Positions 58,166 through 64,000 of a DNA stretch of 64,000 nucleotides are shown piece after piece. The notes beneath the pieces are model-generated. The model did no database searches. It saw nothing but the letters and a program-made list of their open reading frames with translations, and was not told where the DNA came from. A program made the translations under genes and the position numbers. This DNA is from Isoetes taiwanensis (Eukaryota; Streptophyta; Lycopodiopsida; Isoetales; Isoetaceae). Within the stretch, counting starts at the first letter, position 1, and the number at the start of each line of letters is the position of its first letter. The stretch lies in assembly GCA_021234155.1 (NCBI GenBank), contig JAJEKV010000056.1, positions 1,717,330 through 1,781,329 of the forward strand, given 5' to 3'.

Positions 58166-59398
58166 CTAAGGGCGTTCTCCCTTAATGCGGGTCGCAAGAC
58201 TCATGTCTTGTCGCATTAAGGTTACCCGCTTGGCGTGGATAGTGCAGGCTGTTGAATCTTCAAAATGTTGTACTATCTTTGCCTCAGCCGCCTCTTGCAT
58301 TGCCAGCAGCGCCTCGTCCGTGACTCTAAAGTCTGTTCTGTAGGCCTGCATCACTTCACGCACCAACCGAGCGAAGGGGGCACGGGGGATTAGGAGACCG
58401 AAGCTGCGCTGGAAGTGTCTAATCTCCCTTAACGCTCTTCTCTCCACCTCTTTCCTATCAGCTTTCTTCCTGGGTGGCGGCTTAGGAACCTTGGGCTTCG
58501 GTGGTGGCGGCCTTAAGGTTTCTTTGCCGTTGGTCGCCCTCCCTCGATGAACCTAACCCTGTTTTCTTCATAATATTGGTTGTAGGCCTCCCATTTCTTC
58601 ATGTAGGCCTCGTGCTCTCTCATCTTCCTCTCGTAGATCTTCACCCTGTCGGTGACGTAGGCTTCCCGGGCAGGTCGTGGTTGCTTCTTTCTATCCCATG
58701 CTTGGGGTATTTCGGGGGGCTTCGCACTTGGTCCCTTTGGGGTTGCTCAGTCTTTCGGCTTTCGGGTGCTTCTGTTGCGTCGCTGGGTGCTTGGAAGAGC
58801 TTCCACCTGCGGCATTAGGGTCGAAGTCCTCCTCGGAAAAGAGTCGTCGGAGGGTTTTGGGGTTCGTCGGGTCTTGGCTCCTTGATGATAATATTGGGGT
58901 TGGCCTCTTCCCTTGGCGGATCCTTCGTTCTCCTTATGCCGACCACGAACTTCCCTTTCTCTTTCTTCTTTTCTTCTGCGCCTTTTGTTCCTCTTCCTTC
59001 CTTTTTCCTCTTCTTGTCTTCCCTTTTCTTAGAAATTTCGTACTTTCGATGAACCTTCTAAGATTGCGCTACCTCGTGGCTCCGGACACATCACTGCCCA
59101 TCTGCTCGAGGATTTCCGTGGAGTCGCGTCAGATAGTGCCTTGTTCTGCTGCTTTGGATCTCCGGCTCTATTTCTTCATACACCTCCCTCGTCTCTCGTC
59201 CATGGAGTTGGTGATGTGGCCTCGTCTGCTTTCACTTTCTTTGGTTGAAGCCCTCGATCGGTCCGGACGTGTCTTGCTCCTCGTCCGGCGAGCGTCCCCT
59301 CTCTGAGCCTCTCCGCGAAGCATCATCGAATTATCTCAGCCTCGGTGGTGGTGGCCGCTGGCGGACGCTTCCTTCTTGGTCTGTTTGGTTCGGGCCAT
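58166..59398 (-). CDS. Histone H3-like protein encoded by element 2 (accessory gene A)
   Basis: The ATG at 59398 (A at -3, G at +4) opens [14 protein letters not shown]; the first seven residues equal the histone H3 tail up to T6, K4 included. The middle is a long charged, probably disordered part (e.g. [29 protein letters not shown]) with several frameshifts. The last 89 residues (58435-58169) align without gaps to the H3 fold from ALREIR to GER, about half identical: LLI, PF-x-RLVRE, MQEAAEA, FED, IHAKRVT and RIKGERP. H3 K56, K64, K79 and K122 positions are Arg, Arg, Arg and Gln; K115, C110 and H113 are kept. Loop 1 has normal H3 length, unlike typical CENH3. The total is near 400 residues against 136 for H3. 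Function is unknown; chromatin targeting is a guess. Confidence 0.85.
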
Positions 59399-59499
59399 GC
59401 TTTACGGATCGTCAATCGGATAAAAGCGCCGAGAGATCGCCTAAGTTGGGAAGAGCGGATTTCTAGGGCTTGGACGAAAAAAATGAGGGGGTTCTACAT

Positions 59500-59509
59500 C
59501 TATTTATAG
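59500..59509 (-). promoter_or_regulatory. Internal TATA box before the histone H3-like gene
   Basis: CTATAAATAG in sense, 102 bases before the ATG at 59398. The short segment after it (AGAACCCCCTCATTT) resembles that after the gene B TATA box, suggesting duplicated promoters. Confidence 0.75.
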
Positions 59510-59610
59510 CTTGTGGAATTTTAGGTCAAAACTCAAGTTGCTCTGTTTAACATGCTAAGGCACCAGCTTATCTAAAACTTATACTTATTTCAGACTTTTC
59601 CTACCTATTG

Positions 59611-59681
59611 GTCTCCACGGCTTAGCCTCGTTCCAATACTAATGTTTAGTTTTTCGACCGCCGAATGCGGAGATCTCATAC
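59611..59681. repeat. Degenerate copy D of the inverted repeat
   Basis: GTCTCCACGGCTTAGCCTCG ... TTTTTCGACCGCCGAATGCG ... GAGATCTCAT keeps the outline and the CCAATACTAA...TTTAG loop of copies A-C but has lost much of the stem. It lies between copy C and the histone-like gene promoter. Confidence 0.6.
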
Positions 59682-59797
59682 ATTTCTAGGGTTTTTAGGT
59701 AATCAAAACATGCTATTCTAACTAATTCCTACCTTAGAATTAGCCTTACCATATTATTTTTCTCAAATTCATCATGTTTTGGTGTTCTTGACTCGAT

Positions 59798-59864
59798 GTC
59801 TCACAGCTTGCGCCTCGCTTCAAAACTAACTTTTTGTTTTGCGACCAGGCGCGAGCTGTGAGAC
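59798..59864. repeat. 67-bp inverted repeat, copy C
   Basis: Same stem and loop as copy A (GTCTCACAGCTTGCGCCTCG...CAGGCGCGAGCTGTGAGAC). It lies upstream of the histone-like gene, 192 bases downstream of the primer binding site in element sense. Confidence 0.9.
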
Positions 59865-60055
59865 CACCTCACTTGGGAAAATTTTGGCTCATTCTTTTTA
59901 ATCTTGTTAAATTCCAATTCACTTAATTGTTACTAGCTTAGCATAAACTACAAAGGTGAGAAAAAATTTTCCCACTTTTCGAGGCTTGAGGATCCTATCA
60001 AGTTAGTACTACTGGAAACATGGTCAGTGCTTTGCTCTTGGTCTCCAAGAACATT

Positions 60056-60067
60056 GCTCTGATACCA
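60056..60067 (-). other. Element 2 primer binding site (tRNA-iMet)
   Basis: TGGTATCAGAGC in sense, one base after the end of the 5' LTR. Confidence 0.95.
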
Positions 60068-60068
60068 C

Positions 60069-61623
60069 TGTGACGTCCCCTACTCGTGTACGGTGCTCTC
60101 ACCGTATACAAACAGGAGTTCTTCCCCCACACCAGCTCCATGCTGATACAGGGCCCTCCACATATCACTGCACCCGTAACGAGTCCCAGTGGGAAGAGTG
60201 AAGGTGTCATTCTACCCTGTCTCCCTCAGGGCCTACCTAGCTGCGGAAGCGTAAACATACATGTCAGTACCAACAGAATCCTCCATCCACCCAGAGGGGT
60301 GGTATATCAACATCTGCATAGACAGTGGTCAGCACATCACATGGGGGATCCTACCCAAGGCTCAGACTCAAGGGTGACTGACGGCTTGGGTCTCCAGAGT
60401 TCATTGCAGACAGAATTCATGGCAATGGATTTGGCTGGCATAAGAACATGGCCTAGGGTTGTCCACTCCATCCGCCCCTCCTGTGCACACTTTGCAGAGT
60501 AGGCTGAAAAGTGTCGGGACCTGACTGTAGCCCGCCGGATGCATAGCCGAAGGGGCTATTCCTGGGTCTCATCCTCCCAGTTCAGGGGCGTGTAGGGATC
60601 ACTCCCTCCGAGAGATCTACATGCTAACTCAAGGTGACTAGAGGGCCTTTGCCAGGTCAGTGACCGAACCCTTTGGAAAGTGTACACCACTTCACTGGGT
60701 GTCGAGCCCATGCCTTACCCGCACTCGGTGGTAAGCCATTAGACCTAGTCACAATGATCCCCGGTAGGCTTTTACACACCGTGGGGATCGTTCAAGAGTC
60801 GAGGACATGAACCTCCTTCTTAGCCGGTCGCCCCTTCACCCACAACCGGTGTGGCTCTTGTACACAGTGCCGAATCTACAAGGTGCTAGAGAGGCTACTC
60901 TAGGAGCATCAACTACAAGCTTTAGGGCCTCTACCCCCTTCCCAATACAAGGAGTTCACAGAGATACATCATCCAAATACATCACGGTAAGAACTAAAGA
61001 ACTAGATCTAATCATAGAGTTAGGTTCTTTAGTTAGTGTCCGAGATCTAAGATCTAGATAGCTACTATGGGCAATTTAATAGTCTAAACCTACTGATTCT
61101 ATGACTAGAAGACGGTTTAAGCTATTAAATTGACCAAATACCTGATCCTTGAGTGGCTCCTCCTGACCGAAGTTCAACCATCTGGCCGAAGCCGATCGAG
61201 TTCGAGGGGAACCGATAATTAATTCGCCGGGGCGTCACGGGAGGCGGTTTTGGCTCTTGGGGCAGCCAAAACTGAGCTCTAAAACCCTAAGGACGAAAAA
61301 CTAGCAAGCTAGGGTTTTCCTACCCTAAATAGACATGGGGGTTTAGGCTAGGGTTTCCAATTACCCAATTTGGCATGTGGGATAATTGGAAAGGCCCCAC
61401 TTGCCTTTAATGGCTAGGTGGCAAAATATGCCAACATGGAAAGGTGTGCCCTCATTAATGTGCACATGTGCACATTAATAATATATGAACACTCCTAGCA
61501 AGTTGCCCCTAGGGCTACTTACCTGGCTATCCGTTGGCGTACACGTCAGTCGGAGTGGCGTGTACGCGTGACGGGGCAGTATAGTATACGTCTTGGGACC
61601 GTATACTGTGCTGGAACGTCACA
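60069..61623 (-). repeat. Element 2, 5' LTR
   Basis: 1555 bp; partner of 48519-50067. Compared with it, this copy has GTCGAGGAC for GTCAGGAC, CCGGTG for CCAGGTG, CCGGTCGCC for CCAGTCTGGCC and a GTGCACAT duplication near 61463. Confidence 0.95.
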
Positions 61624-61628
61624 CCTGT

Positions 61629-63351
61629 GGTCCTCCAAACGTTGGGGAGGCAAAGTTTGTGGAATTTCATTTGAAAAGACATCATCAAAATAATGCAAAA
61701 AGACTGTTTGACGCTCATTTAATGGGAATACTTCTAACTTAGAACGCAAAACCACCAAATACACAAAATGAGTTTTCATTGCCAAACGTTTAAACTGTAC
61801 AACAGAAACTGTGGGAATAGGGGACACAATATCATCCTTCACAAACTTGAAGGTCTTTTTACCCCCTTCCAAGGATAACATAACAATACCCGCTTTCCAA
61901 TCTATAAGAGGATTAATAGCCTTATGCCATGGCATGCCTAGAATAATATCCATACCTCCAAGGTCAGAAACCATGAAAGAACGTTTACAGATATATCCCT
62001 GCAATTGAAATTCAACATCCTTGACCATAAATGAAGAAGGCGGAGGGGCAACATTCAAGAAAGCAGAAGATAATTCTACATCACTTGATAAAGGAATAGA
62101 AGTTAATTTTAGTTCTTTTACCAAGCGAGCAGAAATAAAATCAAACTCACTGCCCGGATCGAATAGGACATGTACTTTTTGATCTTGAATAGTAGCCCAA
62201 AATCGTAAGAGACTACTATTCTCAACAGAATCCATATCCGATTTTTCCCGGACCGTAGCCACCTTCTTCCCTTTTCCATCTCCGCGAACAGAAGCTACTT
62301 TCTTACTTTTATCCTCTTTCTTAGTCCCAGACTTAAGAGTAGGTGTAGCTTCCTTTCGTTCCCCTTTCTTCTTTTCCAAATAAGTAGGGCATTCATAAAA
62401 CTTATGATCAGTTGAATAACAAACAAAACACTTATTTTCCCGCATAAGCCGCTTCTTGCGTGCTTGATACGATTCCTTTGGCTCTTTGGCCCCAACGGGT
62501 TCATTATCTGCAACATCTGTGTGCGGCCGTTTGAATGGCCCAGACCCTGGAGCAGATCCCATTGATTTATCACGAAAACCACTCGCCTCTTTCATAGAAA
62601 CTTTGAGGCCACGTTGAGCATTAATGGCCGATGGGGCCAAACCTTCCTCCTCTACTTTCTCCGCCATCTTCGAGCTCACCAAAAGAAAGATTGGCAACTT
62701 GCAGGTCGAGCTTTGCTCGTACCCAACGATGAACCCCACCCATGAGTTTTTCAGACTTCTCAGTATCATTTTTACTAAGCTGAAGTCCTTTCTTTAAAAC
62801 TCGTGCGGCAAAGGCTCTAACAGTTTCCGTGTTTTGTTGGGTCAACTTATTCCATTCAGCGATAAGATCTCGCTCCCAATTATGACCCAAAAAACGATTT
62901 TTGATTTGCTTTTCAAATTCCGCAAAGGTAACAATAGGCTGATCGACTGGCTGGTTCTTCTGGATATCCAGCCACCAGTCCTTTGCAACCCCATCCAGAT
63001 GACGCTCAGCAAAATACAACCGAGTGTCTTCGTCATCCTTAGTCTTAGCAAAATATGAATTCAAATCCCGGAGCCACGCGAATAGTTCATCCGCATCACT
63101 AGTAGCAGCGGAATACTTTTTGAATTCAATTTTGACATTGGCACCTGTTTTGATGCCACTACGTGGACGCCCTGCAGCTTGCTGCAACTGCGCCACCTGC
63201 GCTCGCAGAGAATCCAATTCTTGCAGCTCCGCAATTCGAGCCTCGGCAGCTGCAAGTTTTCTCTCATGAGCGAATTATCATGCTCTAACTCAAAAAGTTT
63301 TTCCTTGAGCTCTTCATCTTCCAAGTTAACATTGGCAGGGGAACCGGCCAT
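61629..63351 (-). CDS. Element 1 gag and protease region
   Basis: The start is at 63351 (MAGSPANVNLEDEELKEKL). A coiled-coil-like stretch (ELQELDSLRAQVAQLQQAAG) precedes the capsid-like part with YFAERHLDGVAKDWWLDIQK and FEKQIKNRFLG. A zinc-knuckle-like CFVCYSTDHKFYEC (~62430-62390) follows, then a lysine-rich linker. The aspartic protease has VLFDPGSEFDFISARLV (~62170-62120), where the active-site triad reads D-P-G instead of D-[ST]-G. Two frameshifts are seen, near 63265 and 62668. The frame reaches the element 2 insertion site. This gag is the intact relative of the fossil at 1245-2287. Confidence 0.88.
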
Positions 63352-63362
63352 CGAAACTTGTT

Positions 63363-63374
63363 GCTCTGATACCA
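63363..63374 (-). other. Element 1 primer binding site (tRNA-iMet)
   Basis: TGGTATCAGAGC in sense, one base after the 5' LTR end at 63376. Confidence 0.95.
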
Positions 63375-63375
63375 C

Positions 63376-63607
63376 TAAAACAGACACTTGACGTGGCACG
63401 CTATCTCACCACCCAACCACGAGCCCTCAGCTAAGACACAGCTGCCCAAGAACTCTCCCCCGAGCTACTATATAGCGTGCACACCCCCTTTGGTCCTTCT
63501 TTGGACCAAAGGCCCTCTTTGGACCATACGGCCCCTTTTGGACTAAAAGCCATCTTTGGACCATAAAACCCCTTTTGGACTAAAGGCCACGTCCTTGGCA
63601 TATTGCA
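63376..63607 (-). repeat. Element 1, 5' LTR
   Basis: 232 bp, TG...TA. The promoter-like TATATAG is at about 63468-63475, with U3 repeats TTTGGACYAWA at 63490-63590. Flanked by the TSD AATAC at 63608-63612. Confidence 0.92.
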
Positions 63608-63612
63608 AATAC

Positions 63613-64000
63613 TGCATCTACTTTTTCTTAGATTGAATCAGGTCTCATAAGAGGCACAATAATCTATTGTTGTGGATGCTGTTGAGCATGAACACTGCCA
63701 GAAGATTTGCTTCCTTGATGAAGTTCTTGCTCTAAAATTCATGTTTCCATAATTCTTAGACCAATCTTTTGTGGCCGATTCTGCAAAGCAGTTTTTTCTT
63801 GCAGTCTTCTTGATCTAGAGCTTGAATCAAAGGCATTGGCCGGACAATACAGCACCATAATCCTTCGGTATAGACAGTTTCATAAGGTTGTTTGCGTTCT
63901 TTTGCCTTGTGACTTCTAGTATTCTGCCTGATTATCCGTACCACAGGATAAGCCAAATCCGACGCCATAGCTAAAGCTCAGCTGGGCCTTTTCTTGCCCA
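63613..64000 (-). other. Sequence right of element 1; unrecognised minus-strand frame
   Basis: A 70-codon minus-strand frame (63968-63756; LAYPVVRIIRQNTRSHKAK, GLWCCIVRPMPLIQAL) has ordinary protein composition but no family I know. It may be an exon or fossil cut by the window end. The plus strand shows nothing. Confidence 0.3.

Larger units (their letters stand above)
48519..61623 (-). mobile_element. Element 2: 13.1-kb Ty3/gypsy element with two accessory genes
   Basis: 5' LTR 60069-61623, 3' LTR 48519-50067 (about 1.55 kb each), TSD CCTGT. The primer site (TGGTATCAGAGC) is at 60056-60067 and the polypurine tract (AGGTGGGGAGAA) at 50068-50079. The order in sense is: LTR, primer site, two inverted-repeat copies, TATA box, histone H3-like gene, two more inverted-repeat copies, TATA box, unknown gene, gag with zinc knuckle, protease, reverse transcriptase, RNase H, integrase, chromodomain-like tail, LTR. 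It is inserted in element 1 between protease and RT. Typical chromoviruses are 5-8 kb, so about 4.4 kb is extra. Confidence 0.95.
45440..63607 (-). mobile_element. Element 1: chromodomain Ty3/gypsy retrotransposon split by element 2
   Basis: The 5' LTR is 63376-63607 and the 3' LTR 45440-45671, each 232 bp and almost identical. The target duplication AATAC is at 45435-45439 and 63608-63612. The primer site (TGGTATCAGAGC in sense) is at 63363-63374, the polypurine tract at about 45672-45684 (AAGAGGGGGGAA). Without the nested element its length is about 5.06 kb, with order gag, protease, reverse transcriptase, RNase H, integrase, chromodomain, all minus. The LTR ends are TG...TA rather than TG...CA. 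Near-identical LTRs imply a recent insertion. Confidence 0.95.

Noticed and set aside
58166-58447. Calling the histone-like fold a centromeric CENH3
   Set aside because: Loop 1 has canonical H3 length and the tail starts with ARTKQT, which CENH3 lacks.
62120-62170. D-P-G in the element 1 protease as proof of inactivation
   Set aside because: The codon lies in a CTG/CCG-type context that may be a consensus error, so it is not safe evidence.

Overview
The window is nuclear DNA from a land plant with a large, repeat-rich genome. The evidence is spliced genes with GT-AG introns, chromodomain Ty3/gypsy elements primed by initiator tRNA-Met, a PLS-type pentatricopeptide (PPR) fossil and several MITE families. 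The style fits a fern, another non-seed plant or a gymnosperm, but the species cannot be fixed from sequence alone. Coordinates, splice sites and repeat boundaries were read by eye; no database search was possible.

Layout. 1-6.3 kb: decayed LTR retrotransposons, with a 721-bp Mutator-like MITE inside a gypsy gag fossil (exact 9-bp target duplication). 6.6-10.1 kb: unrecognised coding fragments, a perfect 23-bp hairpin, a TTA-flanked MITE and a TIR-bounded DNA element. 10.2-21.5 kb: the two convincing host genes, convergent. A five-exon plus-strand gene encodes a 736-residue repeat protein of unknown function. A 16-exon minus-strand gene encodes a 583-residue translation initiation factor eIF2A; it has one strong and one probable U12-type intron side by side, and a 2.6-kb non-autonomous LTR element in another intron. 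21.8-26.1 kb: gypsy pol remnants, with an internal LINE reverse-transcriptase piece set into the integrase. 26.7-33.3 kb: a satellite of about 165 bp, with an orientation switch near 32.82 kb and a broken PPR gene between its two blocks. 35.4-38.25 kb: a 5'-truncated LINE with a 33-A tail, inside degenerate satellite. 38.3-45.4 kb: mostly anonymous sequence with short duplications.

45.4-63.6 kb: a nested retrotransposon pair, both on the minus strand. Outer element 1 (45440-63607, 232-bp LTRs, TSD AATAC) is a chromodomain gypsy split by inner element 2 (48519-61623, about 1.55-kb LTRs, TSD CCTGT). Element 2 is the main find. Between its 5' LTR and gag it carries two extra genes, each preceded by its own CTATAAATAG TATA box and by copies of a 67-bp inverted repeat. 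The first encodes a histone H3-like protein: it starts with the exact H3 tail MARTKQT and ends with an 89-residue H3 histone fold of canonical length. The second encodes an unrecognised protein. I know of no described gypsy element with this arrangement.

Element 2 coding frames are broken many times although its LTRs are close. Many differences convert CAG or CTG to CG-containing strings. I infer that part of this decay is consensus error at methylated CHG sites rather than real mutation, so frames in 51-60 kb should be read with care.
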